A DNA stretch of 39,758 bases, taken from assembly GCA_902629585.1 (NCBI GenBank), contig CACORI010000007.1, forward strand, positions 1-39,758, in the 5' to 3' direction. This stretch comes from an uncultured Pelagibacteraceae bacterium. GTDB lineage: Bacteria; Pseudomonadota; Alphaproteobacteria; Pelagibacterales; Pelagibacteraceae. A model generated the notes under the pieces. The model made no database searches. It was not told the DNA's origin and was given only the letters and a program-made list of their open reading frames with translations. Each line of letters starts with the position of its first letter. The stretch's first letter is position 1. The position numbers and the translations under genes are program-made. Of this stretch, positions 1 to 8,607 are shown in pieces.

Positions 1-45
1 AATATAAAAGAAAAAATATTTCAAGACTTAGAAAAAATACAATAA
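1..45 (+). CDS. rnpA: C-terminal tail of RNase P protein component (partial)
   Basis: An open frame from base 1 ends at a TAA at 43-45 and encodes only the last 14 residues, a charged helical tail ending DLEKIQ. The stop overlaps the yidD start by one base (TAATG). The call rests on position: rnpA sits directly before yidD and yidC in most alphaproteobacteria. RnpA is the protein subunit of RNase P, which matures tRNA 5' ends. The tail itself has no diagnostic motif, so the name is inference from gene order. Confidence 0.45.
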   Translation, partial: NIKEKIFQDLEKIQ

Positions 46-296
46 TGAAAACTATCACCTTATTTTTAATTAAACTCATAAAATATTACAATTATTTATT
101 CAGCCCGCTTTTGGGACAAAATTGCAGGTATTTTCCATCATGTTCAGAATATAGTGTCGAAGCATTAAAAAAATTTGGACCCCTTAAAGGGTCAATATTA
201 AGTATTAAAAGAATTCTTTCCTGTCATCCAATAAAGTTTTTAGGTGGTGGTGAGGGATATGATCCGGTTAATAAAAATATTAAAATAAAAAAATAA
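45..296 (+). CDS. yidD: YidD, membrane protein insertion efficiency factor
   Basis: This 83-residue protein has the compact YidD signature: an amphipathic N-terminal helix, then CRYFPSCSEYSVEALKKFG and a C-terminal CHP motif with a glycine-rich stretch before DPV. YidD is a small protein of the inner membrane surface that helps YidC and the Sec system insert membrane proteins. Length is normal for the family. It starts at an ATG overlapping the preceding stop and ends with a TAATG-type overlap onto yidC, so the two are very probably co-translated. Identification is firm from the Cys-rich motif plus context. Confidence 0.95.
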   Translation: MKTITLFLIKLIKYYNYLFSPLLGQNCRYFPSCSEYSVEALKKFGPLKGSILSIKRILSCHPIKFLGGGEGYDPVNKNIKIKK

Positions 297-1972
297 TGGA
301 TACGAGAAATGTCATTGCAGCAATTTCATTATCAGCAGCTGTTATAATTTTATACTCATTATTTTTCCAGCCACCCACAAAAAAAATTGATCAAAACTTA
401 ATAGACAAAAGTAAAATTGAAAACTCTGATGCTCCTAGTCTAGAGCAAAAAGAAAAAGTTTTAAAAATTTCTCGAGATGAAGCCTTAAGTCAAAGTGAAA
501 GAATACGATTTGAAAACAAAAGTATTGTTGGTTCTATATCTTTGAGAGGTGCTGCAATCGACGATCTTACATTCAAAGAATACAATGAGAGCTTGGATAG
601 CACTAAAAAAGTAAACTTACTTTCTCCACGAGATACTGAAGAAGGCTATATAATAGAAAGTGGATTTATAACTACTGATAAAAATGTAGATATCCCAAAT
701 CCAAATTCAGTTTGGTCTGTTTCAGGAAATAATAAACTAACTGACCAGTCTCCTATTAAACTAACTTGGACAAACGATCAGGGCATTACTTTTGAAAAAG
801 AAATTGCTTTAGATGATAAATTTTTATTTACCATAAAACAAAAAATAATTAATACTACAGATAAAAAATATGACTTTTATTCTTACGGACAAATTATTAG
901 AAATAAAGCACCAGATATAACAAATTTTTATATACTTCATGAAGGTTTAATTGCTACTCTCGATGATGAGCTTTATGAGGAAGATTACGACGATATACAA
1001 GAAAAAAAATTTACGAAAACTTCTCAAAAAGGATGGTTAGGGATTGGAGACAAATATTGGATTACTTCCTTAATTCCCCCAAAAGGCAAGGAATTTAAAA
1101 CTACTTTTGATTATAAAAATAAATTTAGAGCTAATTTTGTTGCTACAGAACCATTGGAGCTAAATGAAAAATCTTCAATTGAAGATAAAATGCAAGTCAT
1201 AGTAGCTGCTAAAAGGGTGGACGTAATTGATGGATATGCTGATTCACTGAAAATAGATAAATTTGATTTAACAATCGACTGGGGTTTCTTATACTGGTTC
1301 ACTAAACCTCTCTTCCATGCAATTGACTATTTTTTTAAACTTCTTGGAAACTATGGATTGGCTATCATTGCTGTAACTATTTGTATTAGATTGGCATTTT
1401 TTCCTTTAGCTAACTTTTCTTTTAGGAGTATGGCAAAAATGAAGGTGTTACAACCAGAAATGGCCCGTCTAAAGGAGCTTCATAAAAATGATAAAATGAA
1501 GCTACAACAAGAAATGATGGCACTTTATAAAAAAGAGAAAGTAAATCCAATGTCAGGGTGTTTGCCAATTTTAGTTCAGATTCCAGTTTTCTTTGCTTTA
1601 TATAAAGTATTATTTGTTACTATCGAAATGAGGCAAATGCCTTTTTATGGTTGGATACAGGACTTATCAGAAAGGGACCCAACATCAATATTTAATTTAT
1701 TCGGATTGCTACCATACGACGTTCCCTCTTTCTTAGTAATTGGTGCTTGGCCAGTTGCCATGGGAGTAAGTATGTTTATTCAACAGAAATTAAATCCAGC
1801 ACCACCTGATCCTATACAAGCAAAAATATTTATGTTTTTTCCACTTTTTTTAACAGTAATATTAGCACCATTCCCTGCTGGATTAGTAATATATTGGACT
1901 GTTAATAATATTTTGACTATGGCTCAACAGGTATTCATCATGAAACGAACCACAGTCAAAACTACTACTTGA
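296..1972 (+). CDS. yidC: YidC membrane protein insertase
   Basis: This 558-residue protein is the Oxa1/YidC-family insertase that moves membrane proteins into the inner membrane, alone or with SecYEG. It has an N-terminal membrane anchor (about residues 7-25), a large periplasmic beta domain (about 60-330), and a C-terminal five-helix Oxa1 core. The core includes the cytoplasmic hairpin SMAKMKVLQPEMARLKELH and the groove arginine (R365 in CIRLAFF). The segment NPMSGCLPILVQIPVFFALY is a family hallmark. The length matches Gram-negative YidC. It overlaps yidD at its start and argB at its stop. In many alphaproteobacteria an engB GTPase gene follows yidC, but none is present here. Confidence 0.97.
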   Translation: MDTRNVIAAISLSAAVIILYSLFFQPPTKKIDQNLIDKSKIENSDAPSLEQKEKVLKISRDEALSQSERIRFENKSIVGSISLRGAAIDDLTFKEYNESLDSTKKVNLLSPRDTEEGYIIESGFITTDKNVDIPNPNSVWSVSGNNKLTDQSPIKLTWTNDQGITFEKEIALDDKFLFTIKQKIINTTDKKYDFYSYGQIIRNKAPDITNFYILHEGLIATLDDELYEEDYDDIQEKKFTKTSQKGWLGIGDKYWITSLIPPKGKEFKTTFDYKNKFRANFVATEPLELNEKSSIEDKMQVIVAAKRVDVIDGYADSLKIDKFDLTIDWGFLYWFTKPLFHAIDYFFKLLGNYGLAIIAVTICIRLAFFPLANFSFRSMAKMKVLQPEMARLKELHKNDKMKLQQEMMALYKKEKVNPMSGCLPILVQIPVFFALYKVLFVTIEMRQMPFYGWIQDLSERDPTSIFNLFGLLPYDVPSFLVIGAWPVAMGVSMFIQQKLNPAPPDPIQAKIFMFFPLFLTVILAPFPAGLVIYWTVNNILTMAQQVFIMKRTTVKTTT

Positions 1973-2841
1973 TGTTGAAGATTACAGAAGAAGAATTAAG
2001 AAAAATTTTACCACAAGATGGTCCAGCAATCTCTGAAGTCAAAAAATATTTAGATAAATATAATAATGAATATATAGTCATTAAATGTGGCGGAAGTGTT
2101 CTGATTAATAAAAAACTATTTGATAATTTTATAGAAAATATTTCTATACTTAAAAAATTAGGTTTTAATCCAATTGTGATTCATGGTGGAGGTAAAAGAA
2201 TTTCTGAAAAACTCAATGAAAACGGAATTCAAAGCAATTTTGTTAATGGTATAAGAGTGACAGATAAAAGATCAATTACAATTGTTGAAGAAGTCTTAAA
2301 TTCTTTCAATAAAGAGATTATAGATGCATTAGAAAAAAACTCCTGCGCAAGTCAAGGAGTTAGCAATAGAGAGAGAAATATTATTACTGTTGTTAAAGAA
2401 AATAAAAAACTGGGATTTGTTGGCATTCCTGAGGAAATTGATCATAATATTATTGAAAAAATAATTGAGGAGAAAAAAGTTCCAGTAATTGCACCGCTTG
2501 GGTTAGATAATGAAAATTGTGTTCATAATATTAATGCTGATACTGTTGCTAGCGCCATTGCAAAAAAACTCAATGCTAGACGATTAATTATTATGAGTGA
2601 TGTTGAGGGAGTATTGGATGCTAATAAAAATTTAATATTTGAGATCAACACTCAAACTGTTGAAGAATTAATTGCAAAAAAGATTATTAGTGGTGGAATG
2701 ATCCCAAAAATTCAAAATTGTTTAGATGTTGCAAATAATGGTGTGAAAGGGGTAGTAATAATTGATGGTCGTAAAAGCCATTCAATACTATTCGAATTAC
2801 TATCTGATGAGGGATCTGGCACACTTATAAGGAAAAAATGA
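1972..2841 (+). CDS. argB: Acetylglutamate kinase
   Basis: This is the amino-acid-kinase-fold enzyme that phosphorylates N-acetylglutamate in the second step of arginine synthesis. Visible signatures are KCGGSVL near residue 38, the HGGGKRISEKL substrate loop, NGIRVTD, NINADTVASAIA, and ISGGMIPK near the C-terminus. I place the start at the ATG at 1972, which overlaps the yidC TGA (TGATG) and gives 289 residues; a TTG one codon upstream (1969) is possible. Its stop overlaps the next start by four bases (ATGA). Length and motifs fit standard ArgB. Confidence 0.93.
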   Translation: MLKITEEELRKILPQDGPAISEVKKYLDKYNNEYIVIKCGGSVLINKKLFDNFIENISILKKLGFNPIVIHGGGKRISEKLNENGIQSNFVNGIRVTDKRSITIVEEVLNSFNKEIIDALEKNSCASQGVSNRERNIITVVKENKKLGFVGIPEEIDHNIIEKIIEEKKVPVIAPLGLDNENCVHNINADTVASAIAKKLNARRLIIMSDVEGVLDANKNLIFEINTQTVEELIAKKIISGGMIPKIQNCLDVANNGVKGVVIIDGRKSHSILFELLSDEGSGTLIRKK

Positions 2842-3527
2842 ATTTAAAGGAAAAAAAATATCTTTTGCTTGACTTAGACGGTGTTTGCTACGGAAAACAT
2901 AATAATTATTCATTGGAAAAAGTTTTCGGTCAAGTTTCAAAAAGAATGACAAAGTTTATTTCTGAAAGACTTAATATTGATATGAATTCTGCAAAGGAAT
3001 TACAAACAAATTATTTCTATAAATATAATACAAGTTTAAATGGTCTTATGATACATCACAATATTCCCCCAGAAGAATTTTTGAAATATGTTCACACAAT
3101 AGACCTTTCATTTATGAAAGAAGATAAAGTAATGAGAAATGAGCTTGAAAAATTAAATATGGAAAAATTTATATTTACAAATGGGAGTGCAGAACATGCT
3201 AAAAATATTCTATCACATCTCGGATTATATGACTTGTTTGGCAGGGAAAAAGTATTTGATATTCAAGATGCTGGCTATGTCCCTAAACCAGAGGCTAAAA
3301 CTTTTGATTTAATGGTAAAAAAATTTGGTATTGATCCAAAACAAACTATTTATATAGAGGATATTGCTAAAAATCTAAGTATAGGTCATGAAAGAGGATG
3401 TACAACTGTTTGGTTAATCAACGACGAGCATTTTGGAAAGATGGACTCAAATAAAGATTATATTTCTCATAAAATTGAAAATCTGTCTTTATTTCTTAAG
3501 GAAATAAGGTTATTAAAAAGTCAATAA
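2838..3527 (+). CDS. HAD-superfamily phosphatase, pyrimidine 5'-nucleotidase type
   Basis: This 229-residue haloacid dehalogenase-fold hydrolase carries motif I DLDGV (nucleophile D12, acid/base D14), motif II TNGS, the motif III lysine in PKPEAKTF, and motif IV as YIEDIAKN. The layout, with a helical cap between motifs I and II, resembles the pyrimidine 5'-nucleotidase branch (yeast SDT1/PHM8-like), which dephosphorylates UMP, CMP or related small phosphates. The true substrate cannot be read from sequence. It is coupled to argB by an ATGA overlap and ends three bases before dapD, so it belongs to the same operon. Confidence 0.85.
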   Translation: MNLKEKKYLLLDLDGVCYGKHNNYSLEKVFGQVSKRMTKFISERLNIDMNSAKELQTNYFYKYNTSLNGLMIHHNIPPEEFLKYVHTIDLSFMKEDKVMRNELEKLNMEKFIFTNGSAEHAKNILSHLGLYDLFGREKVFDIQDAGYVPKPEAKTFDLMVKKFGIDPKQTIYIEDIAKNLSIGHERGCTTVWLINDEHFGKMDSNKDYISHKIENLSLFLKEIRLLKSQ

Positions 3528-3530
3528 ATT

Positions 3531-4358
3531 ATGTCTATAGAAAAAATCATAAATGATGCTTGGGAAAATAAAAATCAAGTAAATCCAAATTCAGATCAAT
3601 CTTTAAAAGATGCAATAAATCAAATTATAGATGATTTAGATAGCGGCAAATCTCGTGTAGCTGAAAAAATAAATGGTGAATGGATTACTCACCAGCATTT
3701 AAAAAAAGCAATTATGTTAAGTTTCAGAATTTATCCAATGGAAAATTTAAATGGTCCATACAGCAGTTGGTATGATAAATCTCACTTACTAAAAGGTAAA
3801 ACAGCTGGATGGTCTAAAGAAGAACATGAGAAAGCTGGATTTCGAATGGTTCCAAATTCACCTGTAAGAAAAGGCTCCTTTATTGGAAAGAATGCTGTTC
3901 TAATGCCATGCTATGTGAATATAGGTGCATACATTGATGAAGGTACTATGTTAGACACTTTCTCACGAGCAGGATCATGTGCTCAAATAGGAAAAAATTG
4001 TCATATATCTGCCGGATCAGGAATAGGAGGAGTATTGGAACCTGCCCAAGCACTCCCGACTATCATTGAGGATAATGTTTTTGTTGGTGCTATGTCTGAG
4101 GTTGTAGAAGGAGTAATTGTGGGTGAAGGATCAGTTTTAAGTATGGGAATGTATATTGGCCAATCAACTAAAATAGTTGATAGAAAGACAGGTAAAATAT
4201 CTTATGGTAGAATTCCCCCTTATTCTGTAGTGGTTCCAGGCTCCCTGCCAGATAAAAATGATACTTCAAAGCCATCTCTATATTGTGCCGTAATTATAAA
4301 ACAGGTTGATGAAAAAACCAGATCAAAAACATCTGTAAACGATCTTTTAAGAGAATAA
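3531..4358 (+). CDS. dapD: 2,3,4,5-tetrahydropyridine-2,6-dicarboxylate N-succinyltransferase
   Basis: DapD transfers succinyl from succinyl-CoA to tetrahydrodipicolinate in the lysine/meso-diaminopimelate pathway. The 275-residue protein has an N-terminal helical domain (about 1-95) and a left-handed parallel beta-helix of hexapeptide repeats (about 100-230). The motifs [35 protein letters not shown] and [12 protein letters not shown] are strongly family-specific. Length is typical (E. coli about 274). It precedes dapE by four bases, a usual pairing, because DapE acts two steps later on the succinylated intermediate. Confidence 0.97.
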   Translation: MSIEKIINDAWENKNQVNPNSDQSLKDAINQIIDDLDSGKSRVAEKINGEWITHQHLKKAIMLSFRIYPMENLNGPYSSWYDKSHLLKGKTAGWSKEEHEKAGFRMVPNSPVRKGSFIGKNAVLMPCYVNIGAYIDEGTMLDTFSRAGSCAQIGKNCHISAGSGIGGVLEPAQALPTIIEDNVFVGAMSEVVEGVIVGEGSVLSMGMYIGQSTKIVDRKTGKISYGRIPPYSVVVPGSLPDKNDTSKPSLYCAVIIKQVDEKTRSKTSVNDLLRE

Positions 4359-4362
4359 AATA

Positions 4363-5520
4363 ATGACAGTTTTTAATGAGATTAAATTAGCCAAAGAGCT
4401 AATTAAATATCCATCCATAACTCCAATAGACGCAGGCGTGATGAGATTTTTAGAAAAAAAATTAAAAAAATTAGGCTTCAAAACAAAAATTATTGAGTTT
4501 AAAGAAAAAAATTTTAAACCAGTAAAAAACTTATATGCAAGATTAGGCACTAAAGGTCCAAATTTTTGTTTTGCTGGACACTTAGATGTAGTCCCTCCAG
4601 GAAACGTTAAAAATTGGTCTGTAAATCCTTTCAGACCATCAATAAAGAAAGGATATTTAATTGGAAGAGGTGCAAATGATATGAAAAGCTCAATTGCAGC
4701 GTTTGTTTCAGCAGTTAGTTGTTTTTTGTCAAAAAAAAAAAAATTTAATGGATCACTTAGTTTTTTAATTACTGGGGATGAGGAAGGAGATGCAGTCAAT
4801 GGTACAAAAAAAGTAGTAGAATACTTAATTAGAAAAAGGGAAAAAATAAATTTTTGTTTAGTTGGAGAGCCAACTAATCCAAACAAACTAGGAGAAATGA
4901 TTAAGATAGGACGTAGGGGAAGTATAACTGGAAATCTAACTATTTCTGGTGTTCAAGGTCATGTAGCGTATCCAGATCGTGCTAATAATCCTTCTACAAC
5001 TATTGTGAAGATTCTTAATGAGCTTAAAAAAATCAAATTCGATAACGGAACAAAAAATTTTCAACAAACTAATTTAGAAATAACTAAAATCAATATTGAT
5101 AATACTGCTGATAATGTAATTCCTCAAACAGCTCAGGCGACGTTTAATATAAGATTTAACAATAAACATACTTCAAGATCAATTAAGAGAAGGCTGAAAA
5201 AAATTTTTCAAAGAATATGTAAAAAGAGAAAATCAAGATATAAAATTGATTACAAGGTTTCTGGAGAAGCTTTTTTAACCAAAACTAACAGTACAACTTT
5301 AATGATAAAGAAAATCATTAAAAAGGTAACAAAAATTAAACCAAAACTTTCTACAACTGGAGGAACTTCTGATGCGAGATTTATAAAAAAAATATCTCCT
5401 TGCTTGGAGTTTGGCTTAGTTGGAAAAAATATGCATAAAATAGATGAATCAGTATCTTTAAAAGATTTAAAAAATTTAACTAAAATTTACGAAAATATTC
5501 TTCAAAACTATTTTAGATGA
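4363..5520 (+). CDS. dapE: Succinyl-diaminopimelate desuccinylase
   Basis: DapE is the di-zinc M20-family amidohydrolase that removes succinate from N-succinyl-LL-diaminopimelate, giving LL-DAP for lysine and peptidoglycan. The 385-residue protein shows the metal ligand and acid motif GHLDVVPPG, then GRGANDMKSS, the catalytic pair in TGDEEGDAVNGT, GEPT, and the dimerisation domain after GRRGS. The late STTGGTSDARF motif also fits DapE. An unusually long run of 13 adenines (4731-4743) inside the gene encodes lysines. The stop overlaps the next start (ATGA). Confidence 0.95.
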   Translation: MTVFNEIKLAKELIKYPSITPIDAGVMRFLEKKLKKLGFKTKIIEFKEKNFKPVKNLYARLGTKGPNFCFAGHLDVVPPGNVKNWSVNPFRPSIKKGYLIGRGANDMKSSIAAFVSAVSCFLSKKKKFNGSLSFLITGDEEGDAVNGTKKVVEYLIRKREKINFCLVGEPTNPNKLGEMIKIGRRGSITGNLTISGVQGHVAYPDRANNPSTTIVKILNELKKIKFDNGTKNFQQTNLEITKINIDNTADNVIPQTAQATFNIRFNNKHTSRSIKRRLKKIFQRICKKRKSRYKIDYKVSGEAFLTKTNSTTLMIKKIIKKVTKIKPKLSTTGGTSDARFIKKISPCLEFGLVGKNMHKIDESVSLKDLKNLTKIYENILQNYFR

Positions 5521-6440
5521 AAACAGTAATCATAAATTCTGAGTCATACGAAAAACATATCACAGGAGATGGTCATCCCGAACAACCTAAAAGAGTAGTT
5601 GCTATAAAAGAAAAATTAAAAAAAAGAAATGATTTAATTTGGCAAAAACCAGATCTAGTCCCATATGACATATTATCCATGACTCACTCTAAAGAGTACA
5701 TTGATAATTTGAATAATTCCTTTCCACAAAAAGGACTTAAATTTTTAGATGGCGATACTGTTGTGTCGCCAGATAGTAAAAAAGCTGTATTTGAGGCTGC
5801 AGGTTCAACTATCAGAGCAATAGATGGGATAGAAAAAAAAGAATTTAAAAATGCTTTTTGTTTAACAAGACCTCCAGGTCATCATGCGGAAAAAAGTAAG
5901 GCAATGGGATTCTGCTGCATATCTAATGCTGGAATAGCAATGAATTATTTAATAAGTAAATACAACTATAAAAGAATTGCTTGCGTAGATTTTGATGTGC
6001 ATTGGGGAAATGGAAATTATGATGTTATGCGTAGTAACAAAAATTCATTATATATCTCTACACACCAATATCCTTTTTATCCAGGAGGTGGAACTGACAA
6101 AGATAAAGGGGACTTTAATAATTCTCTCAATATTCCTTTACCGGCGGGCACAAGTTCTGAAGAATATTTTAATGCTTTTGACAGAGTTTTAAACAGATTA
6201 GTAGAATATAAACCTGATTTTCTTTTATTTTCAGCAGGTTTTGATGCACATAAAGACGATCCTTTGGCTCAATTTCAACTTTGCTCAAAAGACTTTTATG
6301 AGATTACAAAAAGAACATTATCAGCTACTAATAAGTTTACCGATGGAAAGGTTGTTTCCATTCTGGAAGGTGGATATGATTTAAATGCTTTAGCTGAAAG
6401 TGCAAATGAACATGTTAACGCACTTATAGAATTTAATTGA
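5517..6440 (+). CDS. Histone deacetylase-family (AcuC/class II-like) amidohydrolase
   Basis: This 307-residue protein has the full zinc-dependent HDAC fold signature. It shows the tandem active-site histidines in RPPGHHAE (H122, H123), the zinc and charge-relay motif VDFDVHWGNG (D158, D160, H162), the third zinc ligand in SAGFDAHKDDPL (D243), and the catalytic tyrosine region LEGGYDLNAL. The WGNG form and start resemble the bacterial class II/AcuC group, which deacetylates lysine side chains or small acetylated amines. The substrate here is unknown. It overlaps dapE by four bases and is followed by a SET-domain gene, an unusual pairing in bacteria. Confidence 0.92.
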   Translation: MKTVIINSESYEKHITGDGHPEQPKRVVAIKEKLKKRNDLIWQKPDLVPYDILSMTHSKEYIDNLNNSFPQKGLKFLDGDTVVSPDSKKAVFEAAGSTIRAIDGIEKKEFKNAFCLTRPPGHHAEKSKAMGFCCISNAGIAMNYLISKYNYKRIACVDFDVHWGNGNYDVMRSNKNSLYISTHQYPFYPGGGTDKDKGDFNNSLNIPLPAGTSSEEYFNAFDRVLNRLVEYKPDFLLFSAGFDAHKDDPLAQFQLCSKDFYEITKRTLSATNKFTDGKVVSILEGGYDLNALAESANEHVNALIEFN

Positions 6441-6456
6441 AAAATATTTACTTCGT

Positions 6457-6462
6457 TATAAT
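6457..6462 (+). promoter_or_regulatory. Candidate -10 box in front of the SET-domain gene
   Basis: A perfect TATAAT lies in the 30-base gap between the HDAC-like gene and the SET gene. It ends only eight bases before the SET start codon, so a transcript from it would be nearly or fully leaderless. No good -35 is visible: TTGAAA at 6437-6442 is spaced only 14 bases away. TATAAT is common by chance in such AT-rich DNA. Confidence 0.25.
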
Positions 6463-6470
6463 CAATCTTA

Positions 6471-6962
6471 ATGAAATTATATAAGATAAAAAAATCCAAA
6501 ATTGATAATAAGGGTCGTGGACTTTATGCCACAAAAGACATTAGAGAAGGCACTAAAATTATAGATTATGTGGGTAAAATTGTTACAAACAAGCAAGTTG
6601 ACGAGTCGGTTAAGTTTGACAATAAAAAACCTATTTACCTTTTCACTTTAAATAAAAAATATACACTAGATGGTGATTTTTCGTGGAATACTGCTGGTTT
6701 AGTTAATCATTCGTGTGATAATAATTGTGATTATAATGGTAAGGGTTTTAAGGTTTGGATTACAGCAATCAGAAATATAAAAAAAGGTGAAGAATTTACG
6801 TGTGACTACGGTTTTGGTTATGATGAAGACTACAAACAATTTCCATGCAAATGTGGTTCTAAAAACTGCTGTGGATATATTGTAAGAGCAGAGTCTAGAT
6901 GGAGAATTAATAAAAAATTTTCAATGAAAAATAAAGTAAAATTAATAAATAATTCTCATTAA
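6471..6962 (+). CDS. SET-domain protein (putative lysine methyltransferase)
   Basis: This 163-residue protein is a near-minimal SET domain. It starts with a GRGLYATKDIREGT-type beta strand, has the pseudoknot motif NHSCDNNC (79-86) and the catalytic region EEFTCDYGF (tyrosine 113), and ends with a post-SET-like cysteine cluster CKCGSKNCCG (C126, C128, C133/C134). These are the S-adenosylmethionine and substrate-binding elements of protein lysine methyltransferases. Bacteria lack nucleosomes, so its target is unknown; ribosomal or nucleoid proteins are guesses. It follows the HDAC-like gene by 30 bases and overlaps truA tail to tail by 21 bases. Confidence 0.9.
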   Translation: MKLYKIKKSKIDNKGRGLYATKDIREGTKIIDYVGKIVTNKQVDESVKFDNKKPIYLFTLNKKYTLDGDFSWNTAGLVNHSCDNNCDYNGKGFKVWITAIRNIKKGEEFTCDYGFGYDEDYKQFPCKCGSKNCCGYIVRAESRWRINKKFSMKNKVKLINNSH

Positions 6963-7682
6963 ATAAAGACCTTCAGGAGGTGCCGGGGGAGCACATAATA
7001 CTCTTTTTTTTGATTTAAGAACATTATCGAATTTTTCTAAAGACCATTTTTTTTCACCAACATATTTTAAGCATCCCACCATAGAACGAACTTGTTGTTG
7101 CAAAAAAGATTGAGATTTAAATTCGATTTCAATTTTATTTTTTAAGGATCTAATTTTAACTGATTTCATTGTTTTAATTGGGCTTTTGGCTCTGCAATTA
7201 GAAGACCTGAAAGAGGAAAAATCTTTTGTTCCAAGTAATTTTTTTGCTGCTTTTTTCATTGTTATTAAATCGAGTTTATTTATTACATGCCAAGCTCTAT
7301 TTTTATCAATAACAGGACTGCTCATTCGATTAATAATGATATATTTGTATATTCTAATTTTTGCTGAAAATCTTGCATGAAAATTTTGATTTCTAAGTTT
7401 TAATTTAAGAATTGTGACTGCATCTTTATTTAAAAAAAAATTTATTGATTTTAAAAATTTTTGTGAGTTAATTATCTTTTTTTTGCATTCAAAATGAGCT
7501 GATTGCTCCATTGCATGAACTCCTTTGTCAGTTCTTCCAGAGCCAAATAATAATACCTTTTCTTTTAATACTTCAGAAATTTTTTCTTGAATTAACCCTT
7601 GAATAGTTTTACCTTTTATTTGGATTTGCCATCCTCTAAAATTTGTACCAACATATTCAATTAAAATCTGGTATTTAAACAT
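6942..7682 (-). CDS. truA: tRNA pseudouridine(38-40) synthase TruA
   Basis: TruA converts uridines 38-40 in the anticodon stem-loop of many tRNAs to pseudouridine. The 246-residue protein has the catalytic motif GSGRTDKGVHAM with the aspartate nucleophile at D52, the N-terminal YVGTNFRGWQ, and the C-terminal FLQQQVRSMVG signature. Length is normal. It overlaps the end of fmt by eight bases, as in the alphaproteobacterial def-fmt-truA cluster, and its 3' end runs 21 bases into the convergent SET gene. Confidence 0.96.
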   Translation of the reverse strand: MFKYQILIEYVGTNFRGWQIQIKGKTIQGLIQEKISEVLKEKVLLFGSGRTDKGVHAMEQSAHFECKKKIINSQKFLKSINFFLNKDAVTILKLKLRNQNFHARFSAKIRIYKYIIINRMSSPVIDKNRAWHVINKLDLITMKKAAKKLLGTKDFSSFRSSNCRAKSPIKTMKSVKIRSLKNKIEIEFKSQSFLQQQVRSMVGCLKYVGEKKWSLEKFDNVLKSKKRVLCAPPAPPEGLYLMRIIY

Positions 7683-8607
7683 TACTTATTACAACACCCT
7701 TTTTAATTTGTGACCCAAGAATAAACTCACCAATTTTTTGCACATTTTTTCCTTGTCTTTGAATTTCAAGAATTTTAATAGATTTATTTTCACTACATGC
7801 TATCTCTAAGTTATCAGTTAGAACTTCGCCAGCTTTTCCAACACCATTACCTACCTCTGCTTTTAAAATTTTATATCTTTCACCATTAAAATTGAAAAAA
7901 GCGCCAGGAGATGGAAATAAACCATTTATTTTTCCTAAAATTTTAAAGGCATTATCATTCCAGCTTATTTGGCCTTCATCTTTACTTATTTTTTTTGCAT
8001 AAGTAGCTCTAGAATGATCTTGATCTATAAATATTGACTTATCCTCCAAGATATCATCTACTTCGTCTAATATTTTCTCTGCAGCCAAGAATGATAATTT
8101 TTCTGATATTTCTTGTGCATTAAGATTTTGATCTAACTTAATTTTATAAGTATTGCTAACTGGTCCCATATCTAATTTCTCGTTAATTCTCATAATACTA
8201 ATTCCTATTTCAGAGTCTAAATTCATTATTGATCTTTGAATTGGTGCTGCGCCACGCCACGATGGAAGAATAGATGCATGAATATTTATAAAACCTTTTT
8301 TTGTTAAATTTAAAAATTCTTTTGGTATTATCTGTCCATAAGCAACAACAATAGCAAGATCTGCATTTATATTTTTCAAAAACTCAAACTCTTCCACATT
8401 ATTTTTCAAACTTTTAGGGCATCTGAAATCAATATTCAAAGTTTCTGATATACCCTGGATTGGTGATTTATTAATTCTCTGTCCACGTTGAGATCTTTGT
8501 GGTGGTTGCGTGTAAACATTAGTTATTGGAAATCCATTTTGATACAAAGATTTTAAAATTGGCACTGCGAACAAAGGAGTGCCCATAAAAATTATTTTTC
8601 TAGCCAT
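7675..8607 (-). CDS. fmt: Methionyl-tRNA formyltransferase
   Basis: Fmt formylates the initiator Met-tRNA using 10-formyltetrahydrofolate. The 310-residue protein shows the N-terminal IIFMGTPLFAVPIL, the active-site block INIHASILPSWRGAAPIQR with N108 and H110, and D146 in the LDMGP motif. These positions coincide with the E. coli catalytic triad. A C-terminal OB-like domain starts after about residue 205. The gene begins immediately after the def stop with no spacer, consistent with co-translation, because deformylase later removes the same formyl group. Confidence 0.97.
   Translation of the reverse strand: MARKIIFMGTPLFAVPILKSLYQNGFPITNVYTQPPQRSQRGQRINKSPIQGISETLNIDFRCPKSLKNNVEEFEFLKNINADLAIVVAYGQIIPKEFLNLTKKGFINIHASILPSWRGAAPIQRSIMNLDSEIGISIMRINEKLDMGPVSNTYKIKLDQNLNAQEISEKLSFLAAEKILDEVDDILEDKSIFIDQDHSRATYAKKISKDEGQISWNDNAFKILGKINGLFPSPGAFFNFNGERYKILKAEVGNGVGKAGEVLTDNLEIACSENKSIKILEIQRQGKNVQKIGEFILGSQIKKGVVISNV

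Noticed and set aside
4347..4886. 179-residue ORF on the minus strand
   Set aside because: It lies fully opposite dapE, is phenylalanine-rich low-complexity sequence as expected from antisense of lysine-rich AT-rich coding DNA, and has no motif.
5992..6192. 66-residue ORF inside the HDAC-like gene on the same strand
   Set aside because: It is a shifted frame within a gene whose catalytic motifs are all in the main frame.
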